DNA of 26,473 nt from contig JACPMP010000065.1 in assembly GCA_016185915.1 (NCBI GenBank), forward strand, positions 1-26,473, in the 5' to 3' direction. Of this stretch, positions 7,145 to 14,246 are shown one piece after another. Both the position numbers and the translations under genes were made by a program. Every line of letters begins with the position of its first letter. Position 1 is the first letter of the stretch. This DNA comes from Candidatus Woesearchaeota archaeon (GTDB lineage Archaea > Nanobdellota > Nanobdellia > Woesearchaeales > GW2011-AR4). Under the pieces are notes generated by a model. That model searched no databases and had not been told where the DNA came from. It worked only from the letters and a program-made list of their open reading frames with translations.

Positions 7145-8188
7145 ATGCGCTACATCCGTCAACAAATATTCTCTGAAATAGGCAAAAAAGGACAGGAAAA
7201 ATTAAGGCAAAGCACTGTTGCAATAGTTGGCTTAGGTGCTTTGGGCAGCGTTTCTGCTCAGTTACTAACAAGGGCAGGAATTGGAAGGTTAATTTTGATT
7301 GATAGGGATATTGTTGAACTTTCAAATCTACAAAGGCAAAGCTTGTTTAATGAAAGTGACTTAGGAAAAGCTAAGGCGGCACAAGCAAAAGAGCATTTAA
7401 ATAAAATTAATTCTGATGTTAAAATCGATTTTTTTATTGACGATTTAAATTACAATAACATCGATAAAATAATTTCAATAGAGAATCCCAATAACGAAAA
7501 AACATTAAAATCAAATAAAAAAATAAAAATTAAAAAAAACTATGCAGATTTAATTCTTGATTGCACAGATAATTTAGAAACAAGATTTTTGATTAATGAT
7601 TTTTCGGTAAAAAATGATGCACCATTTATCTATTCTTCTGCAGTTGGAAGCAAAGGTTATGTTTTTGATGTTGTCCCGAATAAAACGCCTTGCTTAAGAT
7701 GCTTCCTTAAAGAAGCAACACAGCTTGATACTTGCGAAACTGTTGGTGTTTTGAACACAATCACTAATCTAATTCCATCAATCCAAGCAAATGAAGCATT
7801 AAAAATATTGCTGAATAAGAATAATGTTGAAAAAAATTTATTGTTTTTTGATGTTTGGGAAAATGAATTATCAAAAATTAAAGTAAACAAAAATAAAAAC
7901 TGCATTTGCTGTGTAAAAAACAATTTTGAATATTTAAGTGGAAAAAAATCATCACGGATTACTAAATTGTGCGGTGATGATATGTATCAAATTAAAACAA
8001 AGATAATAGACAAAAAACAATTCAACGAATTAAAAAATAAATTAAAAGAAATAGGAAAAATCGTGGATTTTGCATACTGTATTAAATTTGATGGCAAAAT
8101 TACGATTTTTCAAGATGGAAGGGCTTTGATAAAAGCAAAGGACGAGAATGAAGCGAAATCATTGTATTCGAAGTTTGTGGGGAATTGA
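7145..8188 (+). CDS. ThiF/MoeB/UbaA-type E1-like adenylyltransferase
   Basis: Activates the C-terminal glycine of a ubiquitin-like sulfur carrier by adenylation (molybdopterin/thiamine/tRNA thiolation, or SAMP modification in archaea). The Rossmann motif GLGALG is at residues 29-34, followed by LILIDRDIVELSNLQRQ, the adenylation motif DCTDN at 139-143, and a zinc site from CLRC (183/186) and CICC (253-256). The likely catalytic Cys is Cys197 in DTCETVG. A Lys/Asn-rich insert lies at about 109-133. Some 80 residues follow the E1 core (after 265) and form a small extra C-terminal domain ending in an alpha/beta-like FDGKITIFQDGRAL segment. Which carrier it serves cannot be read here; no ThiS/MoaD/SAMP gene is in the window. 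Confidence 0.9.
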   Translation: MRYIRQQIFSEIGKKGQEKLRQSTVAIVGLGALGSVSAQLLTRAGIGRLILIDRDIVELSNLQRQSLFNESDLGKAKAAQAKEHLNKINSDVKIDFFIDDLNYNNIDKIISIENPNNEKTLKSNKKIKIKKNYADLILDCTDNLETRFLINDFSVKNDAPFIYSSAVGSKGYVFDVVPNKTPCLRCFLKEATQLDTCETVGVLNTITNLIPSIQANEALKILLNKNNVEKNLLFFDVWENELSKIKVNKNKNCICCVKNNFEYLSGKKSSRITKLCGDDMYQIKTKIIDKKQFNELKNKLKEIGKIVDFAYCIKFDGKITIFQDGRALIKAKDENEAKSLYSKFVGN

Positions 8189-8193
8189 TTTAT

Positions 8194-8505
8194 TTAATGA
8201 ATATCAACATTAAAACTTTTATCAACCTCTTTTATATAACGAAAATGATTGTCTTTTGTAATTAATTTTAAATCTCTGTTAATGCACATGCTTGCTATCA
8301 AGATATCTATGGCTCCTATCTGTTTACCTATTTGAGTAAGTCCACGTGATAATTCAATTGCCTTTTCAAAATCGTTGTCATCCGGATAAACAACTTCTGC
8401 AACATACTCTAAGCATTTCAGATATTCGATTACTGTAAAAATTGTTGTAGCGCCTACTTCTTTTTCGATGGCAACGCTTGTGTCAATAATTTCAGTCGTC
8501 TTTTT
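8194..8505 (-). pseudogene. VapC-like PIN-domain toxin, frame without its own start
   Basis: An open frame of 103 codons on the minus strand encodes a PIN ribonuclease: EIIDTSVAIE (first Asp), TVIEY (Glu), IGAIDILIAS (Asp) and LITKDNHFRYI (Asp). All four metal-binding acidic residues are present, ending NVDIH. There is no ATG/GTG/TTG in this frame between the upstream in-frame TGA (8508-8506) and the first PIN motif. The candidate start GTG (8509-8507) is one frame away, separated by a run of six A (coding strand, 8501-8506). With five A the GTG would give MKKTTEIIDTS and the antitoxin would stop at EGEKDD. With seven A, or -1 slippage, VapB and VapC would be fused. It overlaps the antitoxin ORF by about 50 nt. 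Confidence 0.7.
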
Positions 8506-8741
8506 TCACCTTCTTTCATTTTTTTGTAGCCTTCAACCCATTTGCTGTCAGGAATTTCTATCAAAGCTTTTTGGGTTTCAGGGCTTAATCTTTTTAATAA
8601 TTCTTTTCCGCTTATAACTCCCTTTATTTGATACAATTGCTGCCTAATCCCATTCCTGGCAGCTTCGCTCCACTTTATATGCGGATGCTTTTTCATTTCC
8701 TTGCGCATTTCATCCGGAATACTTAGTGTTATATGTGCCAT
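8454..8741 (-). CDS. VapB-like ribbon-helix-helix antitoxin
   Basis: Small DNA-binding partner of the adjacent PIN toxin. The N-terminus MAHITLSIPDEMRKEM forms the strand and first helix of a ribbon-helix-helix fold and IKWSEAARNGIRQQL the second. The C-terminal part (SPETQKALIEIPDSKWVEGYKKM) would bind and mask the toxin. Length as read is 95 aa. The last 17 residues or so (KRRLKLLTQALPSKKK) come from the frame after an A6 run and overlap the toxin coding region, so the native end is probably EGEKDD, close to the toxin start. The ATG at 8741 sits directly beside three 9-bp repeats and 22-30 nt from a TATA box. Confidence 0.75.
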   Translation of the reverse strand: MAHITLSIPDEMRKEMKKHPHIKWSEAARNGIRQQLYQIKGVISGKELLKRLSPETQKALIEIPDSKWVEGYKKMKEGEKRRLKLLTQALPSKKK

Positions 8742-8771
8742 ATGTATTTTATGTATTTTATGTATTTATAA
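8742..8771 (-). promoter_or_regulatory. VapBC promoter with three 9-bp direct repeats
   Basis: Plus-strand units ATGTATTTT (8742-8750), ATGTATTTT (8751-8759) and ATGTATTTA (8760-8768) run without gaps up to the antitoxin ATG. The distal copy merges with a TATA-like TTTATAAAT (minus strand, about 8763-8771). The repeats cover the space between TATA and start, where an RHH antitoxin would bind to repress its own operon. Confidence 0.55.
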
Positions 8772-8834
8772 ATGTTTCGGTTTTAAAGGCAAATTTTGGA
8801 TACAAATAAAAAATGGCAGAAAAAAATAGGTATA

Positions 8835-9788
8835 TCAACAACTAACACATCCCTTTATTATCCCTTTAATAACATTAGCAGACCTTTGCAATTGCTTTTT
8901 CTCCAAAGAATTCAAAGGCATGACTATTTGCTCTTTTATTCCATTTCTGTCAACAATGCAAGGCACGCTTAAGCAAACATCACCTACTCCATGGTAATTA
9001 TTGAGGTAAGTTGACAAAGCGATAACAGCATCGCTGTCAGTAAGTATTGCTTTAACAATTTTAGTTATGCCAAGTGCAATTGCATAATAAGTTGCTCCTT
9101 TTCTTGCAACAATTTCATAAGCAGCCCTTTTTGTCTTAGCCATGATTTCGTCCATTGCTTTCTTGTTGTATTTTTTGAAATGCCTTAATCTCACTCCTGC
9201 AATGTTCGCAGTGCTCCACACCGGAAATGAAGAATCGCCGTGCTCGCCTAAAATATAAGCATGAACACTGTTTGGGCTAACTCCAAAATATTCACCAAGC
9301 AAACATCTAAACCTTGCAGTATCAAGAATTGTGCCAGAGCCAAAAACCCTATTCTTTGGAAATTTTGAATATTTTAATGTTAAATAGGTAAGCACATCCA
9401 AAGGGTTTGCCACAACTAGGATGATGCAATCTTTGTTATATTTGGCAATGCTTGGAACAATCTGCTTTAGTATTGCAGAATTTCTAGTGACTAAATCAAG
9501 CCGTGATTCGCCGGGCTTTGAATGAGCGCCTGCACACATCACAACAATCTCAGCATCTTTGCAAAGCTTGTAGTCATCACCAAAAGTTACCTTAGTCCCA
9601 GGACTGAATTGCAAGCTGTGCTGCAAATCCATTGCCTCTCCTTCAGCTTTTTCCTTATTCACGTCAATCAAAGCAATTTCAGAAGCAGCACCATCTATAA
9701 GCAAGGCATAAGCGGCAGTGCTTCCTACAAAACCAGCACCTATAATTGCGACTTTAGAAGTTTTTTTACGTATTTTTGCTAGTTTCAA
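8835..9788 (-). CDS. Lactate/malate dehydrogenase family protein
   Basis: NAD-dependent 2-hydroxyacid dehydrogenase. The open frame starts at a TTG at 9806, but GAGGAGGG (about 9798-9805) is a ribosome binding site for the TTG at 9788, and a TATA box centred near 9829 puts the transcript start near 9803; 317 aa result (numbering used here). Seen: AIIGAGFVGS dinucleotide loop, VVANPLDVLTY (Asn128), catalytic pair Asp156 (LDTARFR) and His183 (GEHGDSS), substrate arginines Arg96 (GESR) and Arg159. GATYYAIA resembles lactate dehydrogenases. The specificity position in the mobile loop, Gln in LDH (ANQKPGE) and Arg in MDH, is Ser90 here (AHSKPGESR). The family is certain; the substrate is not. Confidence 0.92.
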   Translation of the reverse strand: MKLAKIRKKTSKVAIIGAGFVGSTAAYALLIDGAASEIALIDVNKEKAEGEAMDLQHSLQFSPGTKVTFGDDYKLCKDAEIVVMCAGAHSKPGESRLDLVTRNSAILKQIVPSIAKYNKDCIILVVANPLDVLTYLTLKYSKFPKNRVFGSGTILDTARFRCLLGEYFGVSPNSVHAYILGEHGDSSFPVWSTANIAGVRLRHFKKYNKKAMDEIMAKTKRAAYEIVARKGATYYAIALGITKIVKAILTDSDAVIALSTYLNNYHGVGDVCLSVPCIVDRNGIKEQIVMPLNSLEKKQLQRSANVIKGIIKGCVSC

Positions 9789-9820
9789 TTTACTATCCCT
9801 CCTCAAACAATTTTGGGTAG

Positions 9821-9848
9821 ATTGATATAAATAACTTTCTATATCAAT
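9821..9848 (-). promoter_or_regulatory. LDH-family gene promoter with 9-bp inverted repeat
   Basis: Perfect arms ATTGATATA (9821-9829) and TATATCAAT (9840-9848) are separated by 10 bp, centre to centre 19 bp, close to two helical turns. The proximal arm overlaps the TATA element (TTATTTATATC on the minus strand, 9824-9834). This is a good candidate operator for a dimeric regulator. Confidence 0.55.
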
Positions 9849-9868
9849 AAATTACATTCGGACATAAA

Positions 9869-9879
9869 ATTTATAAATG
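9869..9879 (+). promoter_or_regulatory. TATA box of the 44-aa zinc protein
   Basis: TTTATAAATG-type element about 20-25 nt upstream of the ATG at 9894, fitting a leaderless transcript. Divergent from the LDH-family promoter. Confidence 0.5.
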
Positions 9880-9893
9880 TTGCATGATTAATA

Positions 9894-10028
9894 ATGTTTA
9901 TGACAGAATGCGAAGAGGTTGGATGTACGAGAGAAGCAGCAAAGGTTTGGCAGGGACTGAAGGTATGCGCCGACCATTATGAAAAATACAAGCATCAATA
10001 TGAAACTATGATGAAAGATTTTGGATAA
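9894..10028 (+). CDS. Small zinc-finger-like protein (44 aa)
   Basis: A complete short gene of 44 codons plus stop. It begins MFMTECEEVGCTREAAKVW and continues GLKVCADHYEKYKHQYE. Cys6, Cys11, Cys25 and His28 form a C-x4-C-x13-C-x2-H pattern that would bind one zinc, followed by a helix. A second in-frame ATG lies six bases downstream. The gene has its own TATA box and ends one base before the stop of the convergent dCMP deaminase gene. The function is unknown; small fingers of this kind may bind nucleic acid or protein. The regular Cys/His spacing and the promoter argue against a chance frame. Confidence 0.7.
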   Translation: MFMTECEEVGCTREAAKVWQGLKVCADHYEKYKHQYETMMKDFG

Positions 10029-10451
10029 CTACAGCTCCTTCTGATTAACCTGTATATGTATTAATTCAATTCCCAATCTTTTTGCGACATCAAATATCCT
10101 TTCATCCCTGTAGAATTCGCCGTAATAAACTTTTTTTATTCCTGTATTTGCAAGCATCTTGAAGCAATTCCAGCAGGGGCTTGCAGTTATATAAACCTCA
10201 GCACCATTTATCATAACTCCATTCTTTGCAGCCTGCAAAACTGCATTTGCTTCTGCATGAATTGTTGCAACGCAATGCTCATTTTCCATTAAATGCCCTA
10301 CTTCATCGCAATGAGGCATTCCTCTAATACTTCCATTATAGCCAGTTGAAAGTATGGTTTTGTCTCTAACAATAACGGCACCTACATGCTTTCTGTCGCA
10401 AGTGCTTCTTGTTGCAGACTCTTTTGCAATGTTCATAAAAATTCTTGTCAT
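10029..10451 (-). CDS. Deoxycytidylate (dCMP) deaminase
   Basis: Converts dCMP to dUMP, the precursor for dTMP. Zinc and catalytic motifs are complete: HAEANA (His65 ligand, Glu67 proton shuttle) and SPCWNC (Cys93 and Cys96 ligands). Around them are VGAVIVRDKTILSTGYNG and the CDEVGHL..EHC segment that marks the dCMP rather than cytidine deaminase branch. Length 140 aa; the N-terminus is a few residues shorter than usual (it begins TRIFMNIAKESATRSTC, without the WDEYFM-type lead). It follows the P-loop kinase gene on the same strand after 175 bp and probably belongs to the same nucleotide cluster. Confidence 0.93.
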   Translation of the reverse strand: MTRIFMNIAKESATRSTCDRKHVGAVIVRDKTILSTGYNGSIRGMPHCDEVGHLMENEHCVATIHAEANAVLQAAKNGVMINGAEVYITASPCWNCFKMLANTGIKKVYYGEFYRDERIFDVAKRLGIELIHIQVNQKEL

Positions 10452-10626
10452 TTTGATTTTTTAGGTTTTATCTCAATATTTGTTTTTGTTATTTTTTTAT
10501 TAATGCAAAATTTATTTTTTTGTGAATCTTTTTGTTTCTTTCACAGCGCATTAAACATTGTCCATTATTATTTTTTAAAATAAAAATAACAAAAATATCA
10601 TTTGATTTATGTTTTTTGCTAATTGT

Positions 10627-11193
10627 TCAATCGTTAATGGGTTTATTTATCAAATTATCAATTTTCTTATGCAAATCGTTTAATGCTTTATCGTTAACAA
10701 TCACTTTTTGTGACATTTTGAATGTTTCATCTAATTGTTGGTTAGTGTCGCTTTTTAAATTTTCCCTCTCTTCTTGTTCTTTGAATTCTTCTAATGTTTT
10801 TGCATCTCCCAAACGGTTTCTTTCAAGCAATCTTTTAAATCTTAATTCAATCGGAGCATCAATGCCAACAAGAGCAAAATCCTTGTTTTTCATCAATTCT
10901 TTTGCTTCAAATGGGCTTCTGACACTATCAATGACAAAATTTAGATTTTTATTTTTTTTCAATTGGTTTTTTATTTTGTTATTGATTTGTTTTGCTAAAT
11001 AGTTTGCTTCATATTTTTTTCTCAATTCGTTGCCTAATTTAATCAAATTGTCTCTTGAATGTTCTAGCCCTCTTTTTGTTGCTTCTTCCCTGATTACATC
11101 AGAAAGGGAATAATAGACAAAGCCCTTTGTTTTTAAGTAATTTGCAACTTCTCCTTTGCCAGAAGCGTTTTTGCCTGTAAGAGCCATAATCAT
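10627..11193 (-). CDS. P-loop nucleotide kinase-like protein (UPF0200/dephospho-CoA kinase-like)
   Basis: A 188-aa NMP-kinase-fold protein. The Walker A loop is at the very N-terminus (ALTGKNASGKGEVANYL), followed by GFVYYSLSDVIREEATKRG, where the acceptor nucleotide would bind. FVIDSVRSPFEAKEL gives the Walker B-like strand, VGIDAPIELRFKRLLER the LID side, and the NDKALNDL end is typical of this group. This layout matches the archaeal UPF0200/COG0237 group. The substrate is not known; lying between dCMP deaminase and nrdR it could be a deoxynucleotide kinase, which is inference. The frame is rich in Asn/Lys, in line with the AT-rich genome. Confidence 0.82.
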   Translation of the reverse strand: MIMALTGKNASGKGEVANYLKTKGFVYYSLSDVIREEATKRGLEHSRDNLIKLGNELRKKYEANYLAKQINNKIKNQLKKNKNLNFVIDSVRSPFEAKELMKNKDFALVGIDAPIELRFKRLLERNRLGDAKTLEEFKEQEERENLKSDTNQQLDETFKMSQKVIVNDKALNDLHKKIDNLINKPIND

Positions 11194-11250
11194 AAAATTA
11201 GGATATGTGCATATATAATAAATTTTTTTGTTTTTTGTAATTAAATAGAA

Positions 11251-12540
11251 TCACATCCGCTGAATACGTTGAATGAGGTTTGCAATTTGTTTATGAATAT
11301 CATCGATTGATGGCAGAAGATTGCCAATAATTTTTTTAACCTGTTCTGAAACAAGACCGTCAACAAAGACCTTCATTTCTGGTGATAATTCTTCGTACTT
11401 AATTCCGGTAATTTCCTCAACCCATCCTCTGACTGTGTTAGTTAGTGCTGGCAGAGTTAATCCCCGTTCCTCAAGGAAATTATTAACATCTCTAGAGACA
11501 GCACCCTTGTCAGCAGGTCGAAGAAGGTAGTCTCTCATCATTTGAACAGGAAACCCATATTCAGCGCATAGTTCTTTCAGGCTTTGTATATACAAATCAG
11601 GATTCTGTAATGGATTTATTCCAGCCATTCTTGATAAATCAATTTGGTCTATTGTGACAACCTTTATGCATTCTGGTGGTGCCATGCCTGTATATACACC
11701 CTTAGATAAGTGCAGCTCGTGCTTCATTCTTTGCTTAACTCCAATAACATTCTTTTTCCTCACTTCTTCAATGGCTCTGATGCTAGCATCAACAAATCTT
11801 GATTGGATATCACTCCCAAATTCCTCTAAAAGAAATTCAAGTTCAGGGGCCAAGCTACCTTTTCTCCTTTGACTCCAAGTTTGCCTTAACTCTTCCAAGT
11901 CTTCAGCGCTTCTAATATTGGCAAAGTAAGCAGTAAGCCCTATTCTTTTGCCTATAAAATACTCGTAAGCCTCTTTAAAGCCATTGCCTTCTTGAAAACT
12001 TCTGTAAACTGCTGCAAAATATGGATTAACGGAAACAAGCCCTTCAAAAAATCGCTTCTCTGCAGGAGCAATTACTTTTCCTTTAATCCAGCTTAGAACC
12101 GTTTCCCATGCAGGATGCTTTATTTGATTTCTAGAAGCGTAACTTGCGATAATCCCATAAGCAATATCAGCCATAATCCTATACTCTTCAGGTGTAAAAT
12201 CGGCCCCATTGTTTCTAAGAATCTTATCTTCTAAATCATTAGATGCAACTTCAATTCCTCTTATTATCATTGTTCTTAATCTTGGCACGTAAAGACCACC
12301 ATTACTTCTTTCAAATAAAACTGCTTTAGCATTTCTGTATCTATCACTTCTAACTTCAAGTGCGGCATCAATTTGAGATAAGCTTTTTGAAATCCATTGT
12401 CTTTCATACAACACTATTTCATCAACACTTGAATATCTGGCACCAATTGCATTGTAGCCATCACCATGTTTAAGAAATACTTGTTCTGTGCTTCCTACAA
12501 ATGTAGCACCATGATCAGTAATTATATGGAATAAACCCAT
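11251..12540 (-). CDS. Unknown 429-aa protein in the nrdR cluster
   Basis: Not recognised. The N-terminal part (1-95) looks alpha/beta (GLFHIITDHGATFVGSTEQVF, then SVDEIVLYERQW). From about 95 on it is mainly helical, with aromatic-rich stretches (SVNPYFAAVYRSF) and a Leu/Ile-rich amphipathic C-terminus (IIGNLLPSIDDIHKQIANLI). No signal peptide, membrane segment, zinc site or P-loop is seen. It starts 12 bp after the nrdR stop and ends 57 bp before the kinase gene, all on the minus strand, so it is probably co-transcribed with them and under the same control. A role in dNTP supply is a guess from context only. No ribosome binding site is obvious before the ATG. Confidence 0.75.
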   Translation of the reverse strand: MGLFHIITDHGATFVGSTEQVFLKHGDGYNAIGARYSSVDEIVLYERQWISKSLSQIDAALEVRSDRYRNAKAVLFERSNGGLYVPRLRTMIIRGIEVASNDLEDKILRNNGADFTPEEYRIMADIAYGIIASYASRNQIKHPAWETVLSWIKGKVIAPAEKRFFEGLVSVNPYFAAVYRSFQEGNGFKEAYEYFIGKRIGLTAYFANIRSAEDLEELRQTWSQRRKGSLAPELEFLLEEFGSDIQSRFVDASIRAIEEVRKKNVIGVKQRMKHELHLSKGVYTGMAPPECIKVVTIDQIDLSRMAGINPLQNPDLYIQSLKELCAEYGFPVQMMRDYLLRPADKGAVSRDVNNFLEERGLTLPALTNTVRGWVEEITGIKYEELSPEMKVFVDGLVSEQVKKIIGNLLPSIDDIHKQIANLIQRIQRM

Positions 12541-12552
12541 TTTTAAAAAATC

Positions 12553-13005
12553 TTATTTTTTCTGCAACTTTTCAAGTTCCTCTTCAAACCTGTCCAAGTC
12601 CTCAAATTCCCGATAAACAGAAGCAAACCTTATGTAAGCGACTTTATCCAATGATTTTAATTTTTTCATTGTAATCTCTCCGATTACTTTGCTTTCTACC
12701 TCAACAGAATCCCTCTTCCTTAAATCAGACTCAACTTCATCAATAAGTTTTTCAATTTTTTCAAGTGATATATCTCTTTTCTCGCTCGCCTTCAAAATGC
12801 CATCCATTAATTTCTTTCTTTCAAATCTTTCTCTTCTTCCATCCTTTTTTACGACTACAATATCGGCTTCTTCAACTCTTTCATAAGTCGTGAATCTTTT
12901 GTTGCACTTCAAGCACTCTCTTCTCCTTCTTGTAGCTTCCAAATTTTCAGTTTCTCTTGTATCAATAACTTGAGTTTCTTCGTAATTGCAGTAAGGGCAT
13001 TTCAT
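12553..13005 (-). CDS. nrdR: Transcriptional repressor NrdR
   Basis: ATP/dATP-sensing repressor of ribonucleotide reductase genes. From the ATG at 13005 the protein is 150 aa, the standard length: a zinc ribbon with Cys3, Cys6, Cys31 and Cys34 (MKCPYC, ECLKC), the basic patch ATRRRRE, then an ATP-cone (VVKKDGRRERFERKKLMDGI to FASVYREFEDLDRFEEEL). The longer frame from a TTG at 13026 is rejected because a TATA box centred at 13033 puts the transcript start at about 13007, next to the ATG. NrdR is mainly bacterial, so its presence beside archaeal promoters suggests old transfer. No canonical NrdR box pair was seen. Confidence 0.95.
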   Translation of the reverse strand: MKCPYCNYEETQVIDTRETENLEATRRRRECLKCNKRFTTYERVEEADIVVVKKDGRRERFERKKLMDGILKASEKRDISLEKIEKLIDEVESDLRKRDSVEVESKVIGEITMKKLKSLDKVAYIRFASVYREFEDLDRFEEELEKLQKK

Positions 13006-13029
13006 AATTAAATGACAATTAACCAATAG

Positions 13030-13094
13030 ATATAAAGTTTTTGATAAGTTATCAGTTCAGAATTGATAAATAAATTTAAATAATAGATATTATT
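13030..13094. promoter_or_regulatory. Divergent promoter of nrdR and M29 peptidase with TGATAA motifs
   Basis: The nrdR TATA (CTTTATAT on the minus strand, 13030-13037) and a plus-strand TATA-like TTTAAATAAT (13075-13084) face away from each other. Between them TGATAA occurs three times: 13042-13047, inverted at 13049-13054 (giving TGATAAGTTATCA) and 13064-13069. Around the plus promoter an inverted repeat AATAATA-GA-TATTATT covers 13079-13094. AT-rich sequence lowers the weight of each motif. Confidence 0.45.
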
Positions 13095-13117
13095 ACTGTA
13101 CAATAAGAAAACAACAA

Positions 13118-14140
13118 ATGACAAATGTCAGTAAAGGCACAATTGAGTATGGCGCTAGAAATGGACTTGAGAATGCTCTAAATCTTAGAGATGAAGAAAA
13201 TGTAGTTATAGTAACGGATGAAGCTTCAAGGCATATAGGCGATGTTTTTCTTTCTCAAGCATCGGCAATTTCTCCTAGTGGAGTTATATCTGTATTTGTT
13301 ATGGAAGATTTTGGAGCAAGACCACTTACTGGATTAGATTCTAGACTTAAACAAGCCCTTGAAAGTGCAAATGTAACTCTATATGTTGCTGAATGCAAAG
13401 AAGGCGAACTACCCTTTAGAAGAGCCTTGATTACCACAGCCATGAAATATGGCGCAAGACACGGTCATGCCCCAGATATTAATAATGAGATTATGTTATC
13501 CGGCATGCAAGTGGATATTCCAGAATCTAATAGGCTATGTCGTGAATTATATGAAAGATTGACTGGGGTAAGCGAGATTAGAATTGTTTCAGATGCAGGG
13601 ACTGATTTGACTCTAAAACTAAATCCAGATTATCGATGGGAACCAAGTGATTGGAGATTTTCACAAGGACATTGGTATAATATACCATCCGGTGAAGTTT
13701 TTACCGCGCCATTTGATGTGCATGGAGTTTATGTTGTTGATGGTGTTCTTGGTGACCACTTCGATACTAAATACGGTTCATTAGCCTCTAATCCAGTAAC
13801 TTATGTAGTCCGAGATGGTAAAATTATAGGGATCTGGTGTCCAATGAATGTTGATCTCGAAAAAGAGATTAGAAATTACGTATTTTCTAATCCTAATGAA
13901 AGAAAAATTGGAGAGATTGGTATTGGGGCTCTCGATGTAAAACAATTAGTCCACAGGATGTTACAGGATGAAAAAAAGTTGGGCACAGTCCATATTGCAC
14001 ATGGAGATAATTATCCTGAAAAAACCAATGCCCCTGATAATGGCGCAGTAACACATTGTGATGGCGTAATATTAAAGCCAACATTACTTACTTCGAGAAG
14101 AGAATATATTTTGAAAGAGGGAATATATCAAAAACTATAA
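13118..14140 (+). CDS. M29-family metalloaminopeptidase (aminopeptidase T-like)
   Basis: Cytosolic zinc/cobalt aminopeptidase that removes N-terminal residues from peptides. The C-terminal half has the M29 metal-site motifs in order: NIPSGEVFTAP (Glu193), GEIGIGA (Glu266), GTVHIAHGDNYPE (His292, Tyr299) and THCDG (His313, Asp315). The His-to-Tyr distance of seven and the final H-x-D fit AmpS-type enzymes. The N-terminal domain (ENVVIVTDEASRHIGDVF) is the usual substrate-entry part. At 340 aa it is shorter than bacterial AmpS (about 410) but in the range of archaeal COG2309 members. It has its own promoter, divergent from nrdR; no link in function to nrdR is evident. Confidence 0.87.
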   Translation: MTNVSKGTIEYGARNGLENALNLRDEENVVIVTDEASRHIGDVFLSQASAISPSGVISVFVMEDFGARPLTGLDSRLKQALESANVTLYVAECKEGELPFRRALITTAMKYGARHGHAPDINNEIMLSGMQVDIPESNRLCRELYERLTGVSEIRIVSDAGTDLTLKLNPDYRWEPSDWRFSQGHWYNIPSGEVFTAPFDVHGVYVVDGVLGDHFDTKYGSLASNPVTYVVRDGKIIGIWCPMNVDLEKEIRNYVFSNPNERKIGEIGIGALDVKQLVHRMLQDEKKLGTVHIAHGDNYPEKTNAPDNGAVTHCDGVILKPTLLTSRREYILKEGIYQKL

Positions 14141-14246
14141 TCTAAAAATTCATTACATATTAATTTCAGTAAAAGAATTCTAAGATCCTTCAAATAAATT
14201 CCAAAATCAATAACTATTTAAAATAACCTAAAAATTTCTTTAATAG

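Noticed and set aside
9789..9806. TTG start at 9806 for the dehydrogenase
   Set aside because: The codons after it are the GAGGAGGG ribosome binding site itself, and it lies at or before the predicted transcript start.
10521..10545. Inverted repeat TGTGAA/TTCACA between kinase and deaminase genes
   Set aside because: Six-base arms, 13-nt loop, no T-run after it; little more than chance in AT-rich DNA. The rest of the 175-bp gap shows no gene.
11251..12540. TraB/PrgY-like identity for the 429-aa protein
   Set aside because: A faint resemblance at the N-terminus only; GTAHVS and the vELDxxR motifs are absent.
13006..13026. TTG start adding seven residues to NrdR
   Set aside because: TATA box position gives a transcript starting next to the ATG at 13005, and NrdR proteins begin MKCPYC.
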